A stretch of DNA of 59,657 nucleotides from an uncultured Acetatifactor sp. (GCA_910584865.1 CAJUCE010000004.1:1-59657), one strand, 5' to 3'; shown: positions 43,699 through 53,983, counted from the first letter of the stretch. The notes: generated by a model from the letters alone, not told the origin. Numbers and translations are program-made.

Positions 43699-45482
43699 CA
43701 GTCTGCCTCCTTTCTAAAAAAGTGTTCCGTAACGGCCTGCGAGGATACTTCGCAGGTTATTTCTGCGCAGTCCCTGAGCAACACCTCAATACACACCCCG
43801 GACGGCGCATTGTTCCGGATTGTCATTGATGCCTTATCCCCATAATAAAGCCAAAGCCTGTGGTACACATTCTGGAGGCCGATGCCCCCCCTGTCTTCCT
43901 CGTTCTTTTTACCTTCTTCCGGCGTGAAGCAGCCGTTTAGATATTCAAGCTGCCCCTCCGGGATATTCCCCATATTGTCAAAAAATGTGAGCCTGATTCC
44001 CTCCCCGCATTTCTCCCCTGTAAACACGATGACCTTGATACTTTCATTCTCCTTGAAATTATGTTTAAAAAAATTCTCCATAATGGGCTGCATCCAGATT
44101 TTAGGCGTCAGAATCCCCAGAATCTCCTCCTTCACATCGCAGTGATAGAGAAACTGATCATCATAAAGGAAACACATCAGATCAAGGTACTGTTTCGTAA
44201 TGGCGATCTCCTTTTCCAGGGTAATCACAGGTTCTGTCTTTACGATATTGCGATATAACAGGCCTAAGTTTGCCGTAGCCTGGGCAACCTCCATATTCTG
44301 TACCCGCAGAGCGCGCAGCCTGATCCGTTCCAGGGTATTGTACAGGAAGTGGGGATTCAGCTGGGAACTCAGCATCTGCATCTGCGTCCGCTGCTGACTG
44401 ATGGTCAGTTCATATTTTTGTTGGATCAAAGCTTCCAGATATTCGTACAGCCCGTTTAGCTGCCTGGCAATGACGGCGTATTCATCTCTGCGCTTTCCCA
44501 CCCGGATACGCTGAAACGATCCGTTCCTGGCGCTTTCCACGCTGCGCAGGATATCCTGGAGAAATCTGCCGTCTGCAGAAAACTGCCGCATATAGAGCAT
44601 CGTAATCAACAGGAATACCAGGAGCAGGCAAAAGAACAAAACCCACAATTCCTTTATCTGGCTCTGCATATAAGCCCCGGCCCTCCCTGCTGCCACTACC
44701 AGATAAGAATAATTCTCCGACGCGTTCACCGCATAAAAATATTTTCCTACCTTTCCGGATGTCAGGGAAAACACTCCCTGAAGCCTTCCGGATTCCGTAA
44801 TCTCGCCAAACTCCAAATCACCGTCCAACGCATTCCCCAGACGTTTCCCGGCGCCCTGAATCTCCAGCCAGACAGCAATTTCTCCCTGCTGACAAAAAGC
44901 GCTTTCAATCGGAACGTCCACATCGATGATAAAGGCTATCTTTCCCTTGTACACCGAATCCCGGTAAATATCTCTGGTATAAGCATATCCCGTCCTGCAC
45001 AGGGCCTCCCCCTCCTGGGGCTCGATCATCTTGCACCTGGAATACCCTTCCGGGCTGTATTCCATGCACATGACATTCTCCTCAGAGTAATAGATAATGT
45101 ACCGAATCAGGTAATTGCAGTCTGTAACCAGATTATCGCAGGTACTCAGGTAGCTTTCATAGGTCATGTCCCCGCTGCGCAGCCTGGACGTTGTATATTC
45201 CGCCGGGGAAGCCCCGAAAAAATAGAAAAAATCCTTCTTCAACACCGGGCTGCTGTTCAGACGGATCAGAAAATTATCTATTGTGCCGATCACGCTGTCC
45301 AGTTCATCCTCCGCCTGGGAAAATGCCCTGTCCATGTGTTCAGAGAAAAACTGCTGCCCCGCTAACCGGGCATTGTTATAGCGGTTGGAAATAATGAAGA
45401 AAAAGAACACAATTACAATGGACAGATAAATTAAAAAAGTCCGCCGATAAATCTTTAACTGCAGAAAGTTTGACGCCTTCAT
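43698..45482 (-). CDS. YesM-type sensor histidine kinase
   Basis: 594 residues. Two membrane helices (~15-35 and ~280-300) bracket an extracellular sensor. Then a HAMP-like region and His_kinase domain with phospho-acceptor SQLNPHFLYNTLERIR, and an HATPase with DNMGNIPEG and GGIGLQNVYHRL. Pairs with the overlapping YesN gene to sense extracellular sugars in this family. Confidence 0.9.
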   Translation of the reverse strand: MKASNFLQLKIYRRTFLIYLSIVIVFFFFIISNRYNNARLAGQQFFSEHMDRAFSQAEDELDSVIGTIDNFLIRLNSSPVLKKDFFYFFGASPAEYTTSRLRSGDMTYESYLSTCDNLVTDCNYLIRYIIYYSEENVMCMEYSPEGYSRCKMIEPQEGEALCRTGYAYTRDIYRDSVYKGKIAFIIDVDVPIESAFCQQGEIAVWLEIQGAGKRLGNALDGDLEFGEITESGRLQGVFSLTSGKVGKYFYAVNASENYSYLVVAAGRAGAYMQSQIKELWVLFFCLLLVFLLITMLYMRQFSADGRFLQDILRSVESARNGSFQRIRVGKRRDEYAVIARQLNGLYEYLEALIQQKYELTISQQRTQMQMLSSQLNPHFLYNTLERIRLRALRVQNMEVAQATANLGLLYRNIVKTEPVITLEKEIAITKQYLDLMCFLYDDQFLYHCDVKEEILGILTPKIWMQPIMENFFKHNFKENESIKVIVFTGEKCGEGIRLTFFDNMGNIPEGQLEYLNGCFTPEEGKKNEEDRGGIGLQNVYHRLWLYYGDKASMTIRNNAPSGVCIEVLLRDCAEITCEVSSQAVTEHFFRKEAD

Positions 45483-45588
45483 CTAGCTTTATCCCCTGTT
45501 TCCAGTTCTGCCTGGCCCTATACAGCGCCTGCTTAAGACAACTATGATCTTTTTTATTCTACACAGTAGACCTTTTTTTCGCAAGAAT

Positions 45589-45622
45589 ATGTATCCTTTT
45601 TATACTATAAAGTATCCCAAAG
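45589..45622. promoter_or_regulatory. Candidate YesN operator, copy 2
   Basis: Reverse-complement copy of 41390-41423, differing at two positions over the 28 bp core. Centre lies ~123 bp before the kinase start, close to the distance seen for the permease gene. Confidence 0.6.
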
Positions 45623-45625
45623 AGC

Positions 45626-45669
45626 ATCAGCCCGCTTTGCCGTACATAAAGCCGGCTAAGCAGGCTGAT
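45626..45669. terminator. Long imperfect hairpin after the repeat-protein gene
   Basis: ATCAGCC-GCTT-GCCG pairs with CGGC-AAGC-GGCTGAT with two mismatches. No clear T-run; likely ends the minus-strand MMPL operon. Confidence 0.5.
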
Positions 45670-45697
45670 ACAATTCCATCTGGCTTTTTTACAATTT

Positions 45698-48600
45698 CTA
45701 CTTTCTGGTATCCGCTTCAATAGCGTCCGTGCGGTAAATAAATTTCACACTTCCGTCCATTTCCTCCGCAATCCCGGCGAAGGATTTGTAATTTTTCGAT
45801 ACGTCAGCCATAGCCCGGAGCCTGTCGATGAGTCCCTGAAGGTCTCCGTCCACCGCATCCACCAACTTGCCAATGCCTTCTTCGTTAAACTGATCCAGTC
45901 CGTCGGAAAGTTCCAGGGCGCCGTCCCGAAGCTTCGTTATCCCTTCCGTGAGAGCCGGCGTACTCTTTTTCATGGTCTGAATGCCGTCATAGAGCTGATT
46001 GGAACCGTCATACAACTTCGATGTACCGCCCCTCAGTTCACCGATTCCTGCCGTCAATGTGCCGGCGCCTGAAGCCGCCTCCGCTACTCCTGCCGTATAC
46101 GCCTGAAGCCCCAGATAGAATACATTGTAACTGTCAATGGATGATTTCAGGGCGATAACAGACTTTGCGCCCTCCGATGCGGCGGCAAGCTTGCTTTGTA
46201 CTTCCTCTCCGGCCATATTCTCCGTGATCGCCTTCTGCACCTGAAGTTTTGTGTTGGCAGCGACGGTATCCTTCAGCGCCGCGCTGTTCATCTGCGCATC
46301 TATATTGGACTGAACGGCAGCCTTGATCTCCTCGCTGGCCATCTGCTCCTCTACCTTGGCAGGAACCACTGACTGCATCTGCTGGTCAATATTGGCCTGG
46401 ATAGCAGCCTTGATTTCATCGCCTGCCATCTGCTCTTCCACCTTGGCGGGAACGACAGCTTCCATCTGGGCCGCTGTGTTGGCTTCAATCTGAGCCTTCA
46501 CATCATCGGTTGCCATCTGCTCCTCCACCTTTTCCTCAATCACTGATTTTACATTCGCATCGATCTGTTCCCTTACGGTATTGCCTGCCATCTGAGCATC
46601 AACATTGGTATGGATCTGACCTTTCACGGCTTCCGACTCCATCTGTGTATCCACATTGGCTGCGATCCGGCCTTTCACAGTTTCCGACTTCATCTGCGTA
46701 TCCACCTCGGCCGCGATCCGGCCTTTCACGGCTTCCGACTCCATCTGCGTATCCACATTGGTACGGATCTGATCTTTCACAGTGTCGGATTCCATCTGGT
46801 TATCCACACTGGTGCTGATCTGGCCTTTCACGGCTTCCGACTCCATCCGGTTATCTACCTCCGTATTGATCCGGTTCTTCACCTCCTCCGATTCCATCTG
46901 CTCTGCAACAGCCCTGTCCACCTCTGATTTTGTCTGTTCATTTATGGTTCCGGCCTCCACAGCGGCTTCATAGGCAGCCTGGTCCATTCCGGTCACCTTC
47001 TGAATCACTTCCCCGGACACCTTTTTACCGGTTTCTTCCGTTACCGCTTTACTCAGCTGTTCCCTTACCTGCGCCGTCACCTGCGCTGTCGCTTCTGTCT
47101 TCACCGCTTCGGTAACCTGCTTCGTCACTTCCTCCTTCACCGCTTCGGTAACCTGCCCGGCCACTTCCTTCTTCACCGCTTCCGTCACCTGCTTTGTCAC
47201 TTCCGCTCTCACGGCTTCGGTAACCTGCTTTGTCACTTCTGCCTTCACCGCTGCCGTCACCTGATTCGTGATCTCCGCTTTCCCGGCAGCTTCCACCTGC
47301 TCTGTCACAGCTGTCCTGACTGCCTGTGTCACTGCTGCGCGGACCTGTTCCTCTGCTGCTTCCGTGACTTTTGCCGTCACCTGCTGCCTGACCGCTTCCG
47401 TCACTGCTGCGCTGACCTGCTCTCCTGCAGCTTCGGTCACCTTCTGTGTCACCTGTTCGCGTACAGCCGCTTCTACCTTAACCGCCACTTCTCCTCTCAC
47501 CGCATCGGTAACCTGGGATTCGATGTAGGGGCGCTTCTCCTCCACGGCATTGGTTACCTGTGTCAGCGCCTGCCGGTAGACCGCATCCTCATCCAGCGAT
47601 GCGATGACCTGGTTTAATACTTCCTCGTAATTCTCCACTGTCATCTCCGGAACATCCAGACCTGCCGCCGTCAGCTGTGTCCTGGCGGTAGAAAGGAGTG
47701 TCTCGAAAACCTGCCTTGCTCCGCCGTTCAGCTCTCCGTTCTTGGAGGCCAGCGTATTCAGGCCATTCTGGAGCTGTGCCGCGCCATCCTGCAATTTTGC
47801 CGCTCCCTCATCCAGGCTGGCCGCGCCGCTTCGAAGCTCTGCAGAACCGGCGGCAAGCTTATCGATACCTGCGATCAGCTCTGCCGATTTGTCAAGCAGG
47901 GTACACAATCCGTCGTAAAGCTGCCCGGACCCATCCATCAGCTGATCCATTGCATCCTTCAGTTCCCCCATGGAACCGTTCAGCTCTTCCACAGCATCAT
48001 CCCGTTCCAGCTCGATACCGCTGAAAACAGAATTGGAAGCCACGGTAGCAGTCATGCCCAGTTCGAAATCTTTCACATCTGCAGTGATCTCCATATAATC
48101 CGGAATTTCCATCTTATCCCTGTCCACATCCAATGTTTCCTGCAGACCGGGAAAAGCCAGCCCTACCACTACTGTACGGTCTCCGTCATTCACCAGTCTG
48201 CCGTTAGTAACTTCCACATTGGTGAAGACCTCATCATCCAGAATCATGCCTGTCATCATGGCAAAGGGCACATAAATCCTGGTTTTTCCGCCGTCGATTG
48301 TCACATCTTCATACTGCGTATTGGTATAATCGAAACGGATCGTCACCTTGCCGCTCTTTCCGGCCAGCTCCCGGGGCGTTATTTCTTTTCCGTCCAGCAT
48401 ATAAGTGATATCCATAGTGACAGGCAGATCTTTCTCTGTATTCCCCTGATAATAGATATCCTTCCCCCCGGCATTCCAGACCGTTTCATTGTCTGTGCCT
48501 GCAGTATACTCCAGCTCATCTTTTACGGTTTCCAGATCTTTCAAATCTGTTATATCATGAATCTCATCCAGCCCCAAAGCATTTTTGATCCAGTCGCTGA

Positions 48601-49048
48601 CAATGATTTTCTGCACAGAGCCGTCGGCATCCGCCAGGATATAGACCGTTTCTTCCTTAGATGTCTGAAGCTCCTCTGTCCCGGCCGGCCTATGCTCCTT
48701 TGCGCCGCTTCCCCGGGCAGCTTTGTCTTCGCCCTGACCGGTCGCTTCGGCCTTTGAATCGGTGTCTGTATTTGTTGCCAGCAGTATATTGATCGGCCCG
48801 TCTTGACCGGTTACAAGCTTCCCGATCTCCATGGCCGGAACCGTTTCGGCTCCGGCTCCTGCTGTCTCCCGGACTTGGACGCTGCCCCCGGATGCCTGTG
48901 CATACACCGCTGTACCTGCCTGCCCCAATGCACACGCTATGCAGAGAGCCATAGCCAGAATCCTGGCCTTTTTCATCCGAATATTTCCTCTATTACCTGC
49001 CATTCCTTCTCTATTCTTTAACATATTCTGAACCGTCTTATTTTTCAT
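45698..49048 (-). CDS. Giant secreted coiled-coil repeat protein (MMPL partner)
   Basis: 1116 residues. Signal peptide (ILAMALCIACALGQAGTAVYA) preceded by a 24-residue extension; starts at 49048 (GGAGG 10 nt upstream, overlapping the MMPL stop) and 48976 are both possible. Residues ~90-350 are a beta-rich domain; ~365-440 and ~1000-1080 carry LxxGxxxLxxG heptads (GSGQLYDG, GAAKLQDGAAQLQNG) as in YhgE/Pip proteins. Between them are a 12-residue array (VTKQVTEAV) and a 17-residue array (NVDTQMESEAVKGRIAA type). No C-terminal membrane anchor is evident. Probably an extended surface or envelope-spanning partner of the transporter. Confidence 0.75.
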   Translation of the reverse strand: MKNKTVQNMLKNREGMAGNRGNIRMKKARILAMALCIACALGQAGTAVYAQASGGSVQVRETAGAGAETVPAMEIGKLVTGQDGPINILLATNTDTDSKAEATGQGEDKAARGSGAKEHRPAGTEELQTSKEETVYILADADGSVQKIIVSDWIKNALGLDEIHDITDLKDLETVKDELEYTAGTDNETVWNAGGKDIYYQGNTEKDLPVTMDITYMLDGKEITPRELAGKSGKVTIRFDYTNTQYEDVTIDGGKTRIYVPFAMMTGMILDDEVFTNVEVTNGRLVNDGDRTVVVGLAFPGLQETLDVDRDKMEIPDYMEITADVKDFELGMTATVASNSVFSGIELERDDAVEELNGSMGELKDAMDQLMDGSGQLYDGLCTLLDKSAELIAGIDKLAAGSAELRSGAASLDEGAAKLQDGAAQLQNGLNTLASKNGELNGGARQVFETLLSTARTQLTAAGLDVPEMTVENYEEVLNQVIASLDEDAVYRQALTQVTNAVEEKRPYIESQVTDAVRGEVAVKVEAAVREQVTQKVTEAAGEQVSAAVTEAVRQQVTAKVTEAAEEQVRAAVTQAVRTAVTEQVEAAGKAEITNQVTAAVKAEVTKQVTEAVRAEVTKQVTEAVKKEVAGQVTEAVKEEVTKQVTEAVKTEATAQVTAQVREQLSKAVTEETGKKVSGEVIQKVTGMDQAAYEAAVEAGTINEQTKSEVDRAVAEQMESEEVKNRINTEVDNRMESEAVKGQISTSVDNQMESDTVKDQIRTNVDTQMESEAVKGRIAAEVDTQMKSETVKGRIAANVDTQMESEAVKGQIHTNVDAQMAGNTVREQIDANVKSVIEEKVEEQMATDDVKAQIEANTAAQMEAVVPAKVEEQMAGDEIKAAIQANIDQQMQSVVPAKVEEQMASEEIKAAVQSNIDAQMNSAALKDTVAANTKLQVQKAITENMAGEEVQSKLAAASEGAKSVIALKSSIDSYNVFYLGLQAYTAGVAEAASGAGTLTAGIGELRGGTSKLYDGSNQLYDGIQTMKKSTPALTEGITKLRDGALELSDGLDQFNEEGIGKLVDAVDGDLQGLIDRLRAMADVSKNYKSFAGIAEEMDGSVKFIYRTDAIEADTRK
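46255..46930. repeat. 51 bp tandem coding repeats
   Basis: About seven 17-codon units (e.g. NVDTQMESEAVKGRIAA) grading into longer 25-29-codon variants (VPAKVEEQMAGDEIKAAIQA). In frame, so copy-number change would keep the protein open. Confidence 0.8.
47045..47495. repeat. 36 bp tandem coding repeats
   Basis: 12-codon units around KAEVTKQVTEAV, with several near-perfect copies in the middle and diverged ones outward. Confidence 0.75.
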
Positions 49049-51261
49049 GATACCGTTACCTCCGTCAATTTCTTCCTGTTTTCTTTCTTGTTATGATTGT
49101 GATGCATTCCTGCCGTAGTCATGCAGATGACTCCATCGCACAGCCGAAGCAATGCCGGCAGGATAAAAATTACGCAGAATATACTTACTACCGCGCCTCT
49201 GGCCATCAGCATACACATCGAGCTGATAATGTCGATATTGGAATAAACCGCAACGCCGAAGGTCGCCGCGAAAAGTCCCATTCCGGATACGATGATGGAA
49301 GGGATGGCGCTGGAAAGAGCGATTGTCACAGCCGCTTTCTTGTCCTTTCCGTTCATACGCTCCTCTTTGTACCGGGTAGTCATCAGGATTGCGTAGTCCA
49401 CCGTGGCGCCCAGCTGAATAGTGCTGATACAGATGGGAGCGATAAACGGCAGGCTCTGTCCCAGATAGTGAGGCAGCCCCAGATTGATGAAAATCGCCAG
49501 CTCAATCACGGAAATCAGGATAAAGGGCAGGGTGATGCTTTTTTCCACGATAGCGATGATGAGGAAGATCGCTATGATGCTGACTGCATTCACAACCTTG
49601 AAATCATGGTCCGTGGTTTCGATCATGTCTTTCATACAGGGTGCTTCTCCGATAAGCATGCCTCCGCCGTCATATTTTTTCAGGATACGGTTCAATTCGT
49701 TGATCTGAACATTTACCTCGTCGCTTGCTACCTTATATTCCGAATTGATCAGCATCAATTCCCACTTTTCACTCTTGAGAATCTCCGTGACGGATTCGGG
49801 CAGAATCTCCTCCGGCACCAGGGAGCCGATTACGGACTCCAGTCCGAGTACATACTTCACGCCGTCAACCTGTTCCATCTCATCCACCATCCGGCGGATA
49901 TCTTTGGAAGATATATCTGTATCAAGCAGCAGCATATGCGTAGACGCAATATTGAACTCCTCCTGGAGCTTGGAATTTGCGATTACATACTCCATATCCT
50001 TTGGCAGGCATTCGCCCATATCGTAGTAGACTTCGCCGTTGGTCTTGCTGTAGCCATAATAGGCCGGCGGGATCAGCACGACGAAGATTGCCAGGAAGAC
50101 CGCGAATACCTTTACCGTCCCTGCCGCGAATTTGCTCATGTCGGGAATCAGGGATCTGTGCTTCGTCTTCTGCAGAGGTTTATCCAGCGTCAGGATCAGC
50201 GCGGGCAGCACGGTGACGCAGCCCAGGACGCCCAGCAGGACTCCTTTCGCCATGACTATCCCTAAGTCTCTGCCCATGGTGAAGGACATGAAGCACAAGG
50301 CGATAAATCCGGCCACCGTGGTGATGGAGCTGCCCAATACGCTGGCCAGGGTCTCCTGGATGGCGGCCTCCATGGCTTCCGCGGCTCTGCCTTTCTGCTG
50401 TGCAGCGGCTATTTTGCGCTCTTTTCCACCTTGCGCATTTATGCCTGCCTCCTCACCCGAATCCGGCTTCCCACAGCCAATCGCATCCGCCCCCAGCTTT
50501 GCCCGCTGCTCATTGTAGCTGTGCCAGAGGAAAATGGAATAGTCCATGGTAACCGCCAACTGCAGCACCGCCGACAGCGCCTTGGTAATATACGAAATCT
50601 CTCCCATAAAATAATTGGATCCCAGATTCAGCAGTATCATAATGCCGATGGACGCCAGGAACACGAAGGGAACCAGCCAGCTGTCCAGGAGGAGCAGCAT
50701 GGCGGCGCAGGCCAGTGCCACGGCTATTCCCACATAAATCGGCTCTTCTTTCTCACACAGGTCCTTCAGGTCTGTAACCAGCGCCGACATGCCGGATACA
50801 TAGCACTGCTTTCCGCAGACGGAACGGATCTCCCGGATGGCGTCCATTGTGATATCCGCCGACGTGGAGCTGTCGAAGAAGACCGCCATCATGGTGGAGT
50901 GCTCTGTATTGAATTCTCTGTAAAGCTTATCCGGCAGCAGCTCCTTGGGGACGGACAAATCCGTCAGGGAATCGTACCAGATTACGCTTTCCACATGTTC
51001 CACCTGCTCAATCTGCGCCTTCAGCTTTGCAACATCCTTATCCGCCATATCCTCCACAATGATAAAGGAGAACGCCCCCTTGCCGAATTCCTCCATCAAT
51101 TCATTCTGCCCGATTACGGTGTCCATGTCTTCCGGCAGATAATCCAGCATGTCATAATTGATCCTGGTTCCTGCCATTCCCATTACTGACGGCACCATCA
51201 AGATAACCGCCAGGATTAAAATCGGTATGCGGTATTTTACCACTGTCTTTGAAAAACGCAT
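49045..51261 (-). CDS. MMPL/RND-family membrane transporter
   Basis: 738 residues. Two repeats, each of one helix, a large extracytoplasmic loop and five or six helices. Motifs TMDYSIFLWHSYNEQ and GATVDYAILMTTRYKEER are the paired Asp-Tyr signatures of MMPL proteins. Start 51261 has AGGAAAGGA upstream; the frame to 51318 is less likely. Middle gene of a DUF308-MMPL-repeat protein operon; probably exports a lipid or hydrophobic compound, as in mycobacterial relatives (inference). Confidence 0.88.
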   Translation of the reverse strand: MRFSKTVVKYRIPILILAVILMVPSVMGMAGTRINYDMLDYLPEDMDTVIGQNELMEEFGKGAFSFIIVEDMADKDVAKLKAQIEQVEHVESVIWYDSLTDLSVPKELLPDKLYREFNTEHSTMMAVFFDSSTSADITMDAIREIRSVCGKQCYVSGMSALVTDLKDLCEKEEPIYVGIAVALACAAMLLLLDSWLVPFVFLASIGIMILLNLGSNYFMGEISYITKALSAVLQLAVTMDYSIFLWHSYNEQRAKLGADAIGCGKPDSGEEAGINAQGGKERKIAAAQQKGRAAEAMEAAIQETLASVLGSSITTVAGFIALCFMSFTMGRDLGIVMAKGVLLGVLGCVTVLPALILTLDKPLQKTKHRSLIPDMSKFAAGTVKVFAVFLAIFVVLIPPAYYGYSKTNGEVYYDMGECLPKDMEYVIANSKLQEEFNIASTHMLLLDTDISSKDIRRMVDEMEQVDGVKYVLGLESVIGSLVPEEILPESVTEILKSEKWELMLINSEYKVASDEVNVQINELNRILKKYDGGGMLIGEAPCMKDMIETTDHDFKVVNAVSIIAIFLIIAIVEKSITLPFILISVIELAIFINLGLPHYLGQSLPFIAPICISTIQLGATVDYAILMTTRYKEERMNGKDKKAAVTIALSSAIPSIIVSGMGLFAATFGVAVYSNIDIISSMCMLMARGAVVSIFCVIFILPALLRLCDGVICMTTAGMHHNHNKKENRKKLTEVTVS

Positions 51262-51351
51262 TTTTTCTTGTCCTTTCCTATATAAATTTGTAATTGCCGG
51301 GAATGAATCCGTTTTCATGACGGACTCTTTCCGTCGGATAAATCAGTCTAT

Positions 51352-51948
51352 CTACTCTATCTCCTGATACCGGCTCTCCAGTGTGTCCGGCTTCTGGTGG
51401 CCGACAATCTTCACCGTGCTGACTGCCACACACAGATTGAGGATGCCTTCCGCCAGAAGCGCTGCCCCCAACATCCTGATCAGCACATACGCACTTTCCA
51501 CCGGGCGCAGCATCAGCATCACGCCCACACATCCGGTGAGAACGGCAAGCAGGAGAATCAGCCACCATGATTTTATGCCAAACTTCCTGGAATCCACTGC
51601 TATCTGTACCTTAAACAGGCCGTCTGCCAGGATCGCAATTCCCAGGGCGATGAAGATGAAATTCATCACATTCCGGGATTTCAACAGGACGATGAACCCC
51701 AGGGCAATCAGCAGAATGCCGAACTCAAAATCATACTGAAATGCCAGCCGGAACAGATCCCTGGAGAAATATCCCACCAGCCGGATACAGCCGAAGACGA
51801 TCATCATGATTCCCAGTGCATATCCAATCACTTTTACGGACAACTCCGGACGGGCAATGAACAGGATACCGACTATACCAAGGATAACAGACATAACGAT
51901 ATAACCGATCTTTGCAATCTTCATAGGCGCCACACAACGTACTTTCAT
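51352..51948 (-). CDS. DUF308/HdeD-like membrane protein
   Basis: 198 residues, six short membrane helices in the HdeD pattern (IGYIVMSVILGIVGILFIA; LILLLAVLTGCVGVMLMLRP). GGAGG 9 nt before the ATG at 51948. First gene of the MMPL operon. A TGTTGA-AAA-TCAACA palindrome (52004-52018) in its upstream region could bind a TetR-type regulator. Confidence 0.8.
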   Translation of the reverse strand: MKVRCVAPMKIAKIGYIVMSVILGIVGILFIARPELSVKVIGYALGIMMIVFGCIRLVGYFSRDLFRLAFQYDFEFGILLIALGFIVLLKSRNVMNFIFIALGIAILADGLFKVQIAVDSRKFGIKSWWLILLLAVLTGCVGVMLMLRPVESAYVLIRMLGAALLAEGILNLCVAVSTVKIVGHQKPDTLESRYQEIE

Positions 51949-52023
51949 ATCCGGGTACCTCCTTCCCTTCACTTGATGATGACAGTATAACAAATGGGAA
52001 AAGTGTTGAAAATCAACAGAAAA

Positions 52024-52054
52024 GTCCGTCTGCCTAAAATTAAGGCAGACGGAC
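52024..52054 (-). terminator. Intrinsic terminator after the EamA gene
   Basis: 12 bp perfect stem GTCCGTCTGCCT/AGGCAGACGGAC, followed on the minus strand by TTTTCTGTTGATTTT. Separates the EamA gene from the MMPL operon. Confidence 0.75.
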
Positions 52055-52172
52055 ACAGATGACTGAAATTCAGACATTGGGACGGAAATGTCTAAAAAGG
52101 ATTACGGGAAAAGCAGAGACTTTTGTCGATGCACTTGCGGCCTGGCCTCATTGGCATCGGACAGGGGCAACA

Positions 52173-53039
52173 TTACGAAGACGCAAGCCACGCCCCCGCA
52201 ATCATAAAAACAAGGGCAATAAAATAGGTCGCCGGCGGCATTTCCCGGAAAATCATCAGGGAGAGACCTGTGGAAAGGAAGGGTGCAACCGCATAATAAG
52301 CGCTGGTCCGCGCCGCTCCAAGGAATCGCTGTGCATATACATAGAAATAGATGCTCAATCCGTAGGCCACAAATCCCAGCCCCAGAACCGCGGGCACGTT
52401 CTGAAATGCGGTTATTCGTTCACCGATGCACGCTCCTATGGCAACAGACCCAACTCCGGAAAAAATCCCCTTCAAAAGCACAATCTCCAAAGGATCCCTG
52501 GAAGATATCTTCCGGGTACAGTTGTTCTCAAATCCCCAGAAAACCGCAGCCAGGAGCACAAACAGGGAGCCGTAGGAGAACTGCAGGCTTGTTATGTCCT
52601 CGAAGGACAGCAGGGCGCAGGACAGTGTGACACAGAGGATTCCCAGCCACAGCCGGAAGCTTATCTTCTCCTTGAATACCATCAGGGCAATGATGGCGGT
52701 GGCCACGATCTCAAAATTGTTCAGCAGGGCTGCATTTGCGGCGGTAGTGGATTTCAGGCCCAGGAGAAGGCATATCGGGGCGGCAATGTCCAGAAGGATC
52801 ATTGCCACGGTATAAGGCAGTTCCGCTTTGGTGAGTTTCGACTCCGCCTTCTCCGTCTTCTTTATCTTCCGGACCAGGGCAATGATGGCCATGCCCAGTC
52901 CTGCGCCGATGTAAAGCAGCCCGGCCATTATAGTCGGAGGCATGTGGTCAAGCAATAATTTTGAGAAAGGGGCGTTCAGGGCATAGAGGGCGGCCGCAAG
53001 TATGGCCAGGGCTATTCCGTTTCGGCTGTTTTTCTGCAT
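52173..53039 (-). CDS. EamA/DMT-family transporter
   Basis: 288 residues with ten helices in two EamA repeats (NAPFSKLLLDHMPPTIMAGL; NFEIVATAIIALMVFKEKIS; APFLSTGLSLMIFREMPPA). Start 53039 has AAGGAGA 6 nt upstream; the frame to 53150 is not supported. Drug/metabolite exporter of unknown substrate. Confidence 0.88.
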   Translation of the reverse strand: MQKNSRNGIALAILAAALYALNAPFSKLLLDHMPPTIMAGLLYIGAGLGMAIIALVRKIKKTEKAESKLTKAELPYTVAMILLDIAAPICLLLGLKSTTAANAALLNNFEIVATAIIALMVFKEKISFRLWLGILCVTLSCALLSFEDITSLQFSYGSLFVLLAAVFWGFENNCTRKISSRDPLEIVLLKGIFSGVGSVAIGACIGERITAFQNVPAVLGLGFVAYGLSIYFYVYAQRFLGAARTSAYYAVAPFLSTGLSLMIFREMPPATYFIALVFMIAGAWLASS

Positions 53040-53164
53040 GATGTTCTCCTTGGCAAAATAGATATATCCACAGGTACATCCATAATCCGTTTTGTTCTGC
53101 ATTGAGGATATATTGTATCTCATTATAGCAGGGAACCCCTCCGGATACAAGACTCATGTGTCAC

Positions 53165-53570
53165 TTAAAAAGTCTTGTATTTTTTCCACTTGCTTGCGGC
53201 AAATTCAAATGACAGTAAATCTTTCTTCGAAAAAACATAATCCTTCTGCATATTCTGATAAGCATCTTTGAGATCTGTATTATCAGACATACCACGGAAT
53301 ATCTTAAAATCAGAGAACTTTCTGTCTGACAGGTAACTGCCCGTTCTCCTTGTTTCTTCTAATCTCTTATATTCTGACATTTCAAGAAACATACCCGGAT
53401 TTCCAATCATGTCCTGAATCGGCTGCAGAGCCAACATAACTCCCACATCATAAATATGCTTTGCAACATCAAAATACATTTCACGCTCATAATAAAACTC
53501 AGCCGCAAATATTTTACCTGCAAATATCCGCTCCAGACGGATTGTTTTTTTACAGTTCTTTTTAACAGTT
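53165..53570 (-). pseudogene. AbiEii-like nucleotidyltransferase, C-terminal fragment
   Basis: The minus strand reads RLERIFAGKIFAAEFYYERE, MYFDVAKHIYDVGVML, then YKRLEETRRTGSYLSDRKFS, the C-terminal half of AbiEii/AbiGii-type toxins. Frames change upstream of ~53570 and the catalytic GS/DxD N-terminus is absent. Confidence 0.6.
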
Positions 53571-53619
53571 CTTCTGGCCTGGCAGCATCAACCGGGGCAT
53601 GATCCAGATCTCTTATCAC

Positions 53620-53971
53620 ATCCAGAATCTGGAGATAACGGTAATTGGAGCGGTTTACAGAACCTGGCGGACGCTCTCCCCCTTCCCGCAGCTTCGGGAG
53701 ATGAACTCCTTTGGGCTTGTGGGGCTGTGCTGGCTGTGCTATTTTGGTATCTGTATCGCGGTAGATGTGGTTATTCTACGGAAGGATAGAGGGCGGTAAG
53801 TACTTATCGCCGATCACTGTTTTTAAGTTACGGACAAATAGAGATAAGCTGATATTGGAACACTGTTGCTCTGTCTTTGTTTGTTTTCTGAAATCACCTG
53901 TGGAGCGGATTCAGATGTGCCTGGATGAAATTCGTGAAAAACATGAATTGCCTATCAAAGAGGAAGAATAA
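53620..53971 (+). other. Coding-like fragments, unassigned
   Basis: Two short plus-strand frames: ITVIGAVYRTWRTLSPFPQL with a following membrane-like helix (ending ~53799), and LKSPVERIQMCLDEIREKHE ending KEEE-stop (53971), just before the nucleotidyltransferase fragment. No start sites or families recognised; probably decayed. Confidence 0.3.
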
Positions 53972-53983
53972 GAAGAAAACCAT

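Noticed and set aside
46255..47495. CRISPR-like array
   Set aside because: The regular repeats are in frame within a coding region, lack unique spacers, and translate to heptad-like protein repeats.
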